The translations under genes were made by a program, and so were the position numbers. A model generated the notes under the pieces. The model did not search any database. It was given only the letters and a program-made list of their open reading frames with translations, and was not told where the DNA came from. From positions 1,786,001-1,850,000 of the forward strand of contig JACATO010000589.1 of NCBI GenBank assembly GCA_018389105.1: DNA of 64,000 nucleotides. The letters run 5' to 3'. Origin of the DNA: Nautilus pompilius. Its lineage: Eukaryota; Mollusca; Cephalopoda; Nautilida; Nautilidae. Shown piece by piece: positions 39,773-52,411 of this stretch (position 1 is the first letter of the stretch; every line of letters starts with the position of its first letter).

Positions 39773-40092
39773 TGTTAGGGGGACCGATTTACCCCCAAAA
39801 GTTCAAGTATTTTTATCAAAACGCGTTAAATAACGAAATAGAACAAGAACATTCCAGAATATGCCGGAAGGTTACAGAACAGCGGAACGGAATAACCTCA
39901 TTGGCTGACAGTCTCGACCAATCAGAATGCGAGTTTGGTTCCTTTGATTGCTATATAAATAGGCTCATTTCTGGTAGCACGGGATTTCGGTTTTTCTTGC
40001 AATACACGTTGTTTTACGCAACGGTGTTTTAATTTCAAGGCGATTTGGGACACAAGCGACCCAGGATTGGATAGCAAGCGGGGAACACATCA
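39773..40092 (+). repeat. 5' LTR, 320 bp
   Basis: Identical to the 3' LTR except at 39865, 39893 and 40069, so 99.1% identity. The first 25 bases contain a GGGGG...CCCCC inverted repeat. Promoter-like signals are an inverted CCAAT (ATTGG, 39900-39904), CCAAT (39918-39922) and TATAAATA (39954-39961). An open frame inside each LTR is shared by both copies and is not a gene. Confidence 0.95.
39900..39961 (+). promoter_or_regulatory. LTR promoter elements (two CCAAT boxes, TATA box)
   Basis: An inverted CCAAT box, a direct CCAAT box and, 32 bases after it, TATAAATA. The arrangement is that of a pol II promoter, and transcription would start about 30 bases downstream within the LTR. The same set is present in the 3' LTR and could drive outward transcription into the rest of the receptor intron. 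Confidence 0.6.
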
Positions 40093-40114
40093 ACTGGCGA
40101 CGAGAGAACCCAAC

Positions 40115-42559
40115 ATGACGATCAGTTTTGAACAAATGCAAGCCCTTCTTCAACAGCAGCAAAAGCAGTTCGAACAATCGCAAATGAAGCTCATCGAATC
40201 GTTAACACAGAAGATGAACATTCAAGAGTCAACACTCAATCGAAGCTCAAACGCAACAGAAGCCATCCTGAATTCAATTAGTGAGTTTCAATTCGACCAG
40301 TTCAATGGCATCACGTTTGATTGCTGGTTCAAAAAGTATGAGGACATCTTCAATGTCGAAATGGTGCACGTCGATGACGCTAAAAAGGTGCGCATGCTGC
40401 TGAGGAAGTTGGGGGATGATCGGTACGTCAATTTCATCTTGCCGAAGAATCCTCGGGATTGCAGTTTCGCAGAAACAGTCAGCACGTTATCGCAAATTTT
40501 CGGAGAACGGACGTCACCCTTCAATGTCCGATTCCAATGTCTAAAGTTGATCAAGAACCCAAGCGATGACTGGGTCACGTATGCCGGCATTGTCAACCGG
40601 GAATGCGATCGTTTCAAGCTGCGGAACATGAGAGATGACCAATTCAAATGTCTCATCTTTGCATGCGGTCTACAGTCAACCCAAGACGCCGACATCAGAA
40701 CACGAATAATCAACCGATTGGAGCAGGACCAAGACCTCACCCTACAATCGGTGACAACAGAATGCCAACATCTGGTCGATCTGAAGCACGATACCGCAAT
40801 GGTGAAACAACGGCAACCAACAGTGGTCCATGCAGTCTCACCAAGTCAAGCCAAAGAACCACGCGTCAATCAAGAGACGTCAAGCCGCAGACAACCTCGC
40901 ACACCCTGCTGGCATTGTGGAAAGTGGCATTATTCAAAATACTGTAAATTTAAACGGTACACATGCTCGAAATGCCACAAGCGTGGGCATAAAGAAGACT
41001 GCTGTGGAGTTGAACGTCATCCAATGCGAGCTAATTATTCCGATGGCAATCAGTCCCGACGCCAAACCAGGCGATCGAGAGCAATCACGTCAACGTGTTC
41101 GGTCACTTCACAAGTCAAGCGGAAGTATGTTCCGGTCAACATAAATGAGAAGCGCGTCCGACTCCAACTGGATACCGCTTCCGATATCACTCTGATATCA
41201 TATCGGACATGGAACCTAATTGGCAGACCAACAGTTCAACAGACGTCTCAAACAGCTCGAAGCGCTTCCGGGAGCTCACTGAAAATCAACGGTCAAATCT
41301 CCTGCGCCGTATCAATGAATGACATTTCGTTCCAAGGCGCATGTTACCTCACGGAACATCAGGATTTGGACATTCTCGGACTCGATTGGATCGAAAAACT
41401 CCAACTTCTTGATCAACCACTGAACTCAATCTGCAGCCGAATCGACACGTCTCAAACAGCCTCACCTGGTGTTTCGACGACAATACAGATATCGATCAAA
41501 GAGGCGCTGGAATGGAAGCATCCAACAGTTTTCGCCAAGGGGCTCGGCCTCTGCACCAAATTTGAAGCCGAATTGACTCTCCGCAAGGAAGTCAAACCTG
41601 TTTTCCGTCCAAAACGTCCCGTGCCCTATGCTGCACTCGCCACAGTGGAACAAGAACTTCCACGTCTGGAACAAGCTGGTGTGATATCACCTATCAACTA
41701 TTCTGCTTGGGCAGCGCCTATCGTAGTGGTCAAGAAACCCAATGGCTCAATCAGACTGTGTGCTGATTTTTCAACGGGGTTGAACAACGCGCTGGAACAA
41801 TATCAATATCCTCTTCCTGTACCGGAATATTTGTTTGCAAAACTCAACGGTGGAAGATGCTTTGCAAAAATGGACCGGGCAGAAGCTTATTTGCAGATTC
41901 CAGTAGAAGCCTCCTCCCGAGTACTGCTGACAATCAATACCCACAAAGGGTTGTTTCAGTATAATCGATTGCCTTTCGGTGTCAAAACAGCACCTGCAAT
42001 ATTCCAAAAGCTGATGGATACCATGCTGCATGACGTTCCAGGAGCTGCAGCTTATTTGGACGATGTCATCGTCATGGGAACAGACAACGAAGACTTGCTC
42101 AAGAAGTTGGAAACGGTACTTGAACGTTTCGGTGAGTACGGTCTTCGTGTACGCCCTAACAAGTGCCAAGTTGGATTGAACTGTGTCAAGTACCTCGGTT
42201 TCGTCGTTGACCAACACGGCCGTCGTCCGGACCCATCGAATGTTAAGGCGATCGAAGCGATGCCATCACCAAACGATACGCAAACACTACGTGCATACCT
42301 CGGGTTAGTCAGCTACTATAGCACGTTCTTACCATCACTTCACCGTCTTCGTGCACCTCTCAATCAGCTACTGGCCAAAGACGCAAAATGGTTGTGGTCT
42401 TCCGAGTGTCAAAGAGCCATTAAACAAGTGAAAGAACTTCTGAAATCAGATCTACTCCTAACCCACTTCGACCCATCTCAATCCATCGTTTTGGCAGCAG
42501 ATGCATCGAATGCGGGGATCGGGGCAGTCATTTCGCACCTGTTTCCTGATGGTTCATAA
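40115..42559 (+). CDS. Gag-Pol polyprotein, N-terminal 814 residues, ended by a premature stop
   Basis: Gag and Pol are fused in one frame without a programmed shift. The start is the first ATG after the 5' LTR. Order: a Gln-rich helix at the N-terminus; a gag capsid-like region (about residues 55-230); two CCHC zinc knuckles (from C265; the first has spacing C-X2-C-X3-H-X4-C, the second the standard X4); an aspartic protease with LDTASD (D353) in place of the usual DTG; reverse transcriptase (about 490-720) with a first catalytic Asp at 587 (AKMDRAEAY) and YLDD at 647-650; and the beginning of RNase H (D796 in LAADAS). The frame then meets TAA at 42557-42559 in the middle of RNase H. The same frame continues directly with RNase H sequence, so the stop is a nonsense mutation, not a natural end. 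Non-viral genomic repeat; the copy is not intact. Confidence 0.92.
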   Translation: MTISFEQMQALLQQQQKQFEQSQMKLIESLTQKMNIQESTLNRSSNATEAILNSISEFQFDQFNGITFDCWFKKYEDIFNVEMVHVDDAKKVRMLLRKLGDDRYVNFILPKNPRDCSFAETVSTLSQIFGERTSPFNVRFQCLKLIKNPSDDWVTYAGIVNRECDRFKLRNMRDDQFKCLIFACGLQSTQDADIRTRIINRLEQDQDLTLQSVTTECQHLVDLKHDTAMVKQRQPTVVHAVSPSQAKEPRVNQETSSRRQPRTPCWHCGKWHYSKYCKFKRYTCSKCHKRGHKEDCCGVERHPMRANYSDGNQSRRQTRRSRAITSTCSVTSQVKRKYVPVNINEKRVRLQLDTASDITLISYRTWNLIGRPTVQQTSQTARSASGSSLKINGQISCAVSMNDISFQGACYLTEHQDLDILGLDWIEKLQLLDQPLNSICSRIDTSQTASPGVSTTIQISIKEALEWKHPTVFAKGLGLCTKFEAELTLRKEVKPVFRPKRPVPYAALATVEQELPRLEQAGVISPINYSAWAAPIVVVKKPNGSIRLCADFSTGLNNALEQYQYPLPVPEYLFAKLNGGRCFAKMDRAEAYLQIPVEASSRVLLTINTHKGLFQYNRLPFGVKTAPAIFQKLMDTMLHDVPGAAAYLDDVIVMGTDNEDLLKKLETVLERFGEYGLRVRPNKCQVGLNCVKYLGFVVDQHGRRPDPSNVKAIEAMPSPNDTQTLRAYLGLVSYYSTFLPSLHRLRAPLNQLLAKDAKWLWSSECQRAIKQVKELLKSDLLLTHFDPSQSIVLAADASNAGIGAVISHLFPDGS

Positions 42560-44262
42560 AAGGCTATTGCCCACGCTGCGCGATCAGTGACAGTGACAGA
42601 ACGTAACTACAGTCAGATCGAGAAGGAAGCACTTGCACTGATCTTCGCCGTCAAGAAATTCCACAAGATGCTTTACGGAAGAAGGTTTACACTGCTGACC
42701 GACCACAAGCCGTTGCTAGCAGTCTTCGGATCGAAGAAAGGAATTCCAGTCTACACTGCGAATCGCCTACAACACTGGGCAACGACGCTTTTGGCTTACG
42801 ACTTCGAAATCCAATACCGGTCCACAACCACTTTCGGACAAGCTGATGCACTGTCCCGACTGATCAATAACCAACAAACACCGGATGAGGATGTTGTCGT
42901 TGCCTCGGTCATCGCGGAAATTACCGTTCGACGCATCCTTTCCGATGCAATACGAGCACTACCGGTCACAGCAGCGCAGATAGAGCAAGAGACAAAAAGA
43001 AACCACACCCTCCAGCGCATCATTCAGTGCTTACGGACATCATGGCCAAGCAAAATAGAAGACAAGATCAAACAGTTCTACTATCGACGTTTTTCGCTCT
43101 CGATCATCAACGGATGCATCATGTTTGGCGATCGCGTGGTCATTCCTGAAACACTGAGACCACGGGTACTCTGCCAACTCCATTCCGGCCATCCTGGCAT
43201 CAACCGGATGAAGGCCATTGCTCGGAGTTATGTATACTGGCCTTTTATCGACGGAGACCTCGAAAGTCACTGAAGGCCTGTCACAACTGCATGCTGTCGC
43301 AGAAGAATCCAGTTAAATGTGAACTTCAGTCCTGGCCACAAGCAAGCCAACCATGGGAACGGATTCACATCGACTTCGCCGGGCCTATCGATGGCACCAG
43401 TTACCTGATTGTGGTCGATTCATACACCAAGTGGCCGGAAGTCCATCCTATGCGACATGCAACGAGTGAAGCGACGGTATCGAAACTGGATGAACTCTGC
43501 AGTACCTTCGGGTTGCCGAAGACAGTCATCACGGACAACAGCACGCAGTTCACTGGATCGGTCTTCCGAGGTTGGTGTGAAAGGCGCGGTAAAACACATC
43601 ACATCGCCACCGTACCACCCACAGTCAAACGGGCAGGCCGAACGCTTCGTCGACGCTTTCAAGCGTGCACTCCGGAAATCAAAAGGGTAGGGACCACAGG
43701 TCAAGACGCTGCCGAAGTTTTTGATGGCCTACCGGACAACACCAAACCAAAATGTGCCCGAAGGACGCTCACCAAGTGAATGCATGTTTGAAGAAGACCA
43801 AGGACTACATTGGACTGCATGAAGCCACAGACTGAAGTTGCGGATCGCCGGAACAGCAGAATGGAGTCTCAATTCAATCGGCGACATGGAGCCAAACGTC
43901 GAAGTTATGAACCAGGAGAGGGAGTTCTTGTAAGGAACTACTGTGGATCGGACAGATGGATGCCTGGTTGTATCATCAGAAAAAAGGGTGCAGTTCTTTA
44001 TGAAGTCCAGGTTGGCAAGCAGAGGTGGATGAGGCATGCAAATCAACTCCTTTCGAGAAACAATAAGCATGAAGCATCAACTGATGCACCAATGCAGTTG
44101 GACATACTCATTGAGATCGAACATCTCAAGATACCCGACCAGCATCCATCTGACAGCGACGAAAATTTAAGAAGCACTCTGCAACCACGGCGATGGACGG
44201 TTCGACCACGCAGGGGAGTACAACACCTTCAAGTTAATCCGAGCAAGAAATCCTACTCATAA
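42560..44262 (+). pseudogene. Remainder of pol: RNase H and integrase, broken by stops and frameshifts
   Basis: Continues the gag-pol reading after the premature stop. 42560-43273 holds the rest of RNase H (ERNYSQIEKEAL, TDHKPL, DALSR) and the start of the integrase, with its HH half of the HHCC zinc finger (HSGHPG). A frameshift at about 43262-43272 separates it from the CC half (CHNC). The integrase core carries DFAGP (first D) and TDNSTQF (second D); a second frameshift at about 43575-43600 precedes HPQSNGQAERF (the E). A TAG at 43688-43690 interrupts the frame, and a third frameshift lies at about 43788-43795. The C-terminal part to 44262 is open and ends 16 bases before the 3' LTR. Confidence 0.88.
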
Positions 44263-44269
44263 CACTTCC

Positions 44270-44278
44270 AAGGGGAGG
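44270..44278 (+). other. Polypurine tract of the retrotransposon
   Basis: AAGGGGAGG lies immediately before the TG of the 3' LTR, where plus-strand DNA synthesis is primed in this family. Confidence 0.85.
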
Positions 44279-44598
44279 TGTTAGGGGGACCGATTTACCC
44301 CCAAAAGTTCAAGTATTTTTATCAAAACGCGTTAAATAACGAAATAGAACAAGAACATTCCAGAATATGCTGGAAGGTTACAGAACAGCGGAACGGAACA
44401 ACCTCATTGGCTGACAGTCTCGACCAATCAGAATGCGAGTTTGGTTCCTTTGATTGCTATATAAATAGGCTCATTTCTGGTAGCACGGGATTTCGGTTTT
44501 TCTTGCAATACACGTTGTTTTACGCAACGGTGTTTTAATTTCAAGGCGATTTGGGACACAAGCGACCCAGGATTCGATAGCAAGCGGGGAACACATCA
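44279..44598 (+). repeat. 3' LTR, 320 bp
   Basis: Same length as the 5' LTR with three substitutions (44371, 44399, 44575). Ends CA, followed by CATAT, which nearly matches the GATAT before the 5' LTR. Confidence 0.95.
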
Positions 44599-46330
<1,732 letters not shown>

Positions 46331-46339
46331 AAATTAAAG

Positions 46340-46850
46340 TTTAGCTAGTGAAGGATATTCCATGAGGCGGATTGCAGTCGACTTGCATGCCAGACTCTGA
46401 GGAGGATACGCGAAACTGTTACTGATGACGATAGATGCGGTCGATGGAGGGAGCTCAAACTTTGCAGAAGTGATGTTAAGTATCCAAGGGTATGTATGTC
46501 CTGCACGTGATGGACGACGAGCCAGTGAGGATCTTGCGACTGACCTGGCTGCAATGTACGGCTGTTAATGCTTCTTCAAGAACAGTGCGATGTACAGTGA
46601 TGTGGAGTAGTTTCTGTAGAGGTGTAGCTGCCCGCAAACATCTGTGCTTAGAAGAGACAATCAAACGGCGAAGTTGAAATGGACACCAAAAACGGAACAA
46701 AGGGGGGGTGTGTCCAAAACTAGAAGAAGATTCTCTTTACAGGTGAGCCGAAAAGGCGGACAACCGAGAAGCATGACAAATTTCAGTGGGTCCTCTGGAC
46801 CGCTAGCCCGGCTTCTCGAGAAAATATTCAGAAAATCAAAATAAAATTTT
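46340..46850 (+). pseudogene. Tc1-like transposase remnant (N-terminal DNA-binding part)
   Basis: Blocks of a Tc1-family transposase N-terminus can be read in order but with frame changes. GRRASEDLATDLAAMYG is the second helix-turn-helix region. After a frameshift comes NASSRTVRCTV and RGVAARKHLCLEETIKRR (family 'VS..TVRRRL...GL.GRVAARKPLL....KKRL.WA'). LKWTPKTEQ then follows in yet another frame. The catalytic domain downstream is not recognisable. A dispersed 70-bp repeat (46884-46953) follows immediately and may be part of the same element. Sense orientation relative to the receptor. Confidence 0.7.
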
Positions 46851-46883
46851 GAGTTTTATTTCTGTTTTCTAGTTATAGAACCC

Positions 46884-46953
46884 TGTAAATAACAAGCAAG
46901 ATGGTTATTTGGTTCCTTTGCCAGTCATAAAAGACAGGGTCAAAGCAAGTATG
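46884..46953 (+). repeat. Dispersed repeat, copy A
   Basis: Contains GATGGTTATTTGGTTC and AGTCATAAA and aligns at roughly 80% with the reverse complement of 52341-52411. It is an interspersed family of unknown class. Confidence 0.7.
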
Positions 46954-46959
46954 CTTTCT

Positions 46960-49900
46960 AAGCCCCTAGTATTTTGAACGATAAAGAGTCGTCGCAAGTC
47001 GCTCAATGAAGAAACCGATGACGTCACTTATAGAGGTCGGTACACGATCAGTACGTTTACTCTTTAATCTGAAGCCACTGTAGTATGGGATTCGGTCGGA
47101 TAAAAGAGTATCTGGTTTCTTTAATTCTGAACGGTTCCTGCCATTCAGGAAACTGCATATCAATTCTCTGACATACTGTAAATTTAAAAAAAAAAACAAA
47201 AACTCGCGCTGCAGTCACACCCTGCTACACTGAACTTCTGTAGGCGTCTAGAATAAATAATTGACAAAATAGTATAAAATATCCTGATAAATTTAAATGC
47301 ACTTTTTAAACCAGAAAATTTTACATTTTTCGAATTATTTACAGTCGATGCAAATTGTTCAGGCAGAATTAAATGGTGAGAGCGCATTAGTGTATCATCG
47401 TTGAGAGGATACGTGGAGAAATTGGTCAGTTGCTGGTCATATTCTCTTGGTTGCTGCCGTGAGTATACGATATATAATCAGTGACAGGATCTTTTTCTCA
47501 CTTGCCCGAATAATCGATGTCGCCTATAAATATGCAAATAGTTTGATACGTATAATAACGGCTCGGTTAATGATTACGGTGTTGTGTTGTCTGGAAACAT
47601 TCAGTTATAATCCAGAGAACAGCATAATTCAGAACAAGCAAGATTTCCCGTGAAGTCTGGGCAGTAACGGACGTCTCAGCTGGTCTTGACTGAAATAAGA
47701 GAACGAATGGGTTAAATAGGGTGGCGGGGTTTCGGAAACCAGGCTGTTAAGTCGCTTTTAAGGAAAACAAACTCCTCAAGAGTTTTCCACATTTGTTTGC
47801 TTGGTAGAATTTTATTCGCAGTAACGGACACTTGAGGACGATCCGGGCGGAAGTTCATTTAACTTGCATTTTAGCCGTTATCCTGCCTAAGTAAAAGAGG
47901 GTATTCTTTTTTTTTCCCTTCGGATTTAAGATGTCTCGGCCACTGACGGAAGGGTCACATCTAAGAAAGCGTTCCATCATCTTTATATGTATTGGGAGCA
48001 CGAATCCTTTCCTATTACGTCTTCACTGACATCACTCGCCTACGTGCAGACTTTGTCTTTCAGTAATGCTGGGTGCTCTAGTTCTACCGCTGAATGGAAA
48101 ACAGTCTGCACGCGGTATTTAATGACTACATAACGAATAGAAGGCCGTCTTTTATGTTGAATTTATACGACATTTACCGTCTTTTATAGCCAGCGTCTCG
48201 TAAACACTACGTACGTAGAGATGGCCATCGTTTTCTATGGAGAACGATCAAATCTGACATTTCATGCCAAATTAGAAGAAAAGCTACACGGTATACAGTG
48301 CCCCCGATCTCAACCAAAGTGTTGTTTCGCATCTTTTCATTTGCATAGTAGCCATGGTAACCTATCAGGATAAATGAAAATACAAAAACGCTTTCAGACT
48401 GCTTCATCTGTTCATCGTAATTGAATAATTCTCTTATTACTTTAAAGATGATCACGTGTTTAAATACAATGCAATGAGAATTTTGTAAAAGTTTCACTTT
48501 TTTAAAAAAATGTTAGGCATTTTTCTAATTTTAATTACAAAAAATTTCAGATAATTTAAACTTAAAAAAATAATACAGATAGCAACATTGGACACGATAT
48601 ATTCAGACTACATTCTAAATCTAAAAGTATTTGGATGAAAAGAAAAGAAAGGTGTGAAGACAAGAGAATGGTAAATACCTTAAAATACCATATTTTGGAA
48701 CCTGCCCTGGAAAATACAATCGATATGACATCGCTGAATTTCTACTTCCTCCTCTTGCGTTAATTGTCTCACTTCCATTATAGCAGCTGAAAATCTACTT
48801 ATGCATCAACTATGTACGCGAATTCTGAAGATACAATGATAAGCAAACCCAAACAAATCTTTTATTGGCTCAGGGCTGCAGAAAAAACTTCTTTAAGAGG
48901 AATGTATATTTTCTTTTCTTTTATACAAGTTTAAATGATGTTGGAAAAGACATAGTGATCATTCCTGATACATTTTAAACCAGAAGCTATCCACAGAACG
49001 AATAATTGATTTCTATAAAAAAGAAAATAAATTATTATTTGTTGATTTCATTTTTACTTACGTTAAAACTTTACAGATTAAGAGACTGAGAAACAACAAT
49101 AACAGAAAATCTAGTACGATTCTTTAGTAAATTATTCACTATTCCCTACAATAATAATAACCTGGAAAACGAAATCGGTTGTAATTTGATAAGATCAAAT
49201 AATTTTTCCATGTCTTCAGTATTATTCCTCGGCTTTTTAGGAACAATTATCAATCAGGCATCGCGTGCCTACCAATTAATGATACATTATCATATCTCTT
49301 TGTAGTGCTATTATCTCCTTATTTTTTGTGTGTAAAATTCAATTGTCATTATCTTTAACTATTGATTTTTAAAGAGCTTTTAACAAACGATGAGGTCTGG
49401 ACATTTTGTTGTAACATACTGACATGAAGCTCTCAGAACGGAGTATGTTTAGAAGATGAATCGCTGACAGTCATTCAGATTGACCAATTAGGCTGCTTGG
49501 ATGCTTCTCCTTCCTTGGAAAATCCTGTAGATTTTCGGGTCTACGGATATTTCAAAACAGTAAGGTAGAAGCGGATGTTGGCGGAAGGGGTTGACCAGCC
49601 TCGGTTACCATTGAGGTTACATAGTTACGGTTGGGAGGAGGAGGAGGAGGAGGAGGAGCTTGAGCGGTGTCTACGGTCGTCACCAGTCAAGAATTCCCTG
49701 CGAAACTTCTACCGCGTTTATACGAAAAATTATGAATTCTGCTGTCAACAGATAATACCGGCGTTTGCGAGCCTGAATTCTCTCTAATTATAAACTAGCA
49801 GGAGGACGTCTGAGAAGCGTTTTCGCTTTCAACTAATCTTTTTACTGGCAATTAAGCGCTTCCAGAAAGAAAACGTGGTGGTTTATGCCCAGAAAATACC

Positions 49901-50986
49901 GCAGCGTCCGCGTGATCGATGGTTCCTGAGGCCAAAAACACGAGAGCTTTCTCAGCAACGCGTGACCCCGAACCGCCGGCCGGGCGGGACACGGACCGCG
50001 GCCATGTTTGCCGGAGAATCAGCGGGTCGCTGGATCTGCGTTTCAATGGGAAAACCTATGTGGAGCAATAAACGCGAGTCTAATACAGAAATGGCTAATA
50101 ACGCACCTGTTTGAATTTTACCGGCTTTAAAGTTGAATCATTTCCTTTGAGGAGTTCTCTTATCGCTATTTCTGGCAGGGTTCTAGTTTTGTTTTAAATT
50201 TCTTTGCGTGAATCTAATTTGTGAAATTTTTCTTCTTCCAGTTTTACAAGTTATAAAAAAGAACGATAGAGACGGCATCGAAAATGTTTTCAAACTGCAG
50301 TTAATTAGATTTTAAAACGTGCAATATATATGTATAATGATATGAATAATTGATATTATTTGACCATCATCAAAGGCTAAGAAGCTCAGGACTGAAAGTA
50401 GAAGCAGATTGGTTTATAATAGTACCACGAGATCAAGACGTACCATCTAAAGCATGTCCCGAGTTGATCCAAAGTGAGTAATGTGTAGAGAACATGGACA
50501 ATAGAGTTTGTAGTAGTCGGATGACTTGCACTGGGAAATATCCGGCATCTCAGTAGACAACAACAGGACAGTGCACAGTAAAAAAATCTACGACCACTAC
50601 AAGCAGCAGACAGATGGCACGAGTATAAAAACAGAAGGTGTAGTAATACCGCTAACTTATGATGGAAAACGCCTGCATACACCGATATAATGATCTCTAG
50701 ACCAGCAGACCGTACGTCATAAGAATAAGAAAAGCAATGTCTCCCTTAGGGAGGTAGAAAAGCTATCAAAATAAGAAAAAATATGGAGATAAAAATAATC
50801 ATAATATAGGAAATTAACGCTATCACCATTCCTATTGTAATTGTTGCCGTAGGACTAGTGAGGGAAAGCGTGATAAAAAGAAAAAAGTCAGTAATATCTC
50901 AAAAGAAACGTCAGCAGACCGAGTACAGAAAGCTGTGTTGATAAGAGCAGCAGCCTAGGGCTACCGTTGAATCTAGTGATGTCGAC

Positions 50987-51044
<58 letters not shown>

Positions 51045-52340
51045 GAAGAAGAAGAAGAAGAAGAAGAAGTATTTGTAGTAGTAATCGTTTAAAAATATAG
51101 GTAGGTTTAATGTTTGTAAGCTAAGAGATAAATTTGTTTTAGAATTAATGGTTCTTTCAAAGAAAATATAGCAAAATCAGAAAATGAAGATCGAGAAGTT
51201 AGGATATTAAAATGAAATCCGAATATTTTTTTTAGATTTCAAATTTTAGTATGATTGATTTTGAAAATTTGATAATTGGTTTTAGTGTTCAAAATTATAT
51301 AAACAATAGCAAGAATGCGGTCTTTTATTTCGTGCACAGGATCAGACCTAGTGTATTCGGGGAGAATGTGGTATTGCGAATGCCGCCACGGGAGTAGAAC
51401 CAACTAGAATAATTTTGTTGTCGTAGTCCTTAGAAATCTACTTTCCGAAAGAAACCTGCCCAGAACGAACCGGTACAGGAGAGCCAACAGAAGCAGCTGC
51501 TGGCGAGACAAGAAACATGGTCCAGAACCACCGAACTGCATTGTAATTTGTTAGAATCATGGCCTGCTTTTTCCAAAAGTTTAAGAAATTATTCCAAAAC
51601 AGGGTTTGTTTTTTGTGTTGTTTTTTTTTTTTGTAAATATTTGAACTTGAGATGACACTCAGGGTTACTAAACACAGTTAAATAAATAGACTTTGCCATT
51701 CAAAACTGATTTTAACCCAAACGTCGGTGTTGGATAACAAATGGGGTCTGTGTCGTTCGTTGTCTTTTGATGCGGTGGACAAAAAAGATCTGTTGAAAGA
51801 ACCGTAATTATACGCCTCGTCTTGTGCGCTGGTGTCGGCAGAATCTGAAGATATTAATTTTTATTTTCCTTTAGCTTTATATAAACCACCTCTCTCTGTC
51901 AGCGCTCGTTTTGTTTTGAGAGCTATATTCTGTCTCAGCGCAGTTGGCACTGACCAGATAGTGTGGCTGAACGCTTTCGGGCACCTCGTCATTGTGCAGC
52001 TTAGTTTTGTTTGCAGACAGTTCTGCTGTTGCTACGGAATCTTCTTTTCTCCTCCAATGTCCATCCCTTCTTACGTGTTGTCAGCCTAAATTCTCGGTTG
52101 CCATATAAACGAATCTGGCACTAACAAAGCCTTTTGTGTACTTTCTGTTGTCTGCAAACAGCATTTCTAGATGAGTAGGCAAACAGTCAGACTGTTACAT
52201 TTAATGGCAGCACTAACCTTCAAAATAGTAGAAATACTTGCATTTACGTAAAGCAAATTTTTACAAAAGTAATTATATTATCTTTCCCTGTGATGACTTT
52301 TTTAGGCTCTACCCAAAACCCTTTTTTAAACCCTACTAAA
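46960..52340. other. Intronic stretch without genes
   Basis: Contains a GGA repeat (49635-49662) and an AAT/AAG repeat (50988-51070). Sequence before the latter (50360-50987) is purine-rich and could be the 3' end of an old non-LTR element, but no reverse transcriptase motif is readable. No exons seen. Confidence 0.45.
50988..51070 (+). repeat. (AAT)n(AAG)n compound microsatellite
   Basis: AAT repeats change abruptly to AAG repeats at about 51042. Such tails often mark the 3' ends of non-LTR retroelements, but none is recognised upstream. Confidence 0.9.
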
Positions 52341-52411
52341 CATATTTGCTTTTACCTTATCCTTTATGACTGACAAAAGAACCAAATAACCATCTTTACT
52401 TGTTATTTACA
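52341..52411 (-). repeat. Dispersed repeat, copy B
   Basis: The reverse complement aligns with 46884-46953 over about 70 bases with around a dozen differences and one indel. The two copies are inverted, 5.4 kb apart. Confidence 0.7.

Larger units (their letters stand above)
39773..44598 (+). mobile_element. Ty3/gypsy LTR retrotransposon (K02A2.6/Mag-like), nearly full length
   Basis: A 4.8 kb element with two 320-bp LTRs, each starting TG and ending CA, a gag-pol region in the order gag, protease, reverse transcriptase, RNase H, integrase (diagnostic of Ty3/gypsy), and a polypurine tract abutting the 3' LTR. The 5-bp flanks are GATAT on the left and CATAT on the right, matching at four of five bases, consistent with a target-site duplication. 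A primer-binding site probably begins with TGGCGAC, two bases after the 5' LTR; I could not assign the tRNA. The element is in the same orientation as the receptor gene, inside its first intron. Pol is interrupted by two stops and three frameshifts, so this copy cannot make full-length Pol. Confidence 0.95.

Noticed and set aside
39760..40032. 90-codon open frame at the left edge of the retrotransposon and its twin at 44278-44538
   Set aside because: Both lie within the LTRs and are the same non-coding LTR sequence; no separate gene is indicated.
50360..50987. Non-LTR retrotransposon ending in the AAT/AAG tail
   Set aside because: No reverse transcriptase or endonuclease motif could be read in any frame; only the tail is suggestive.
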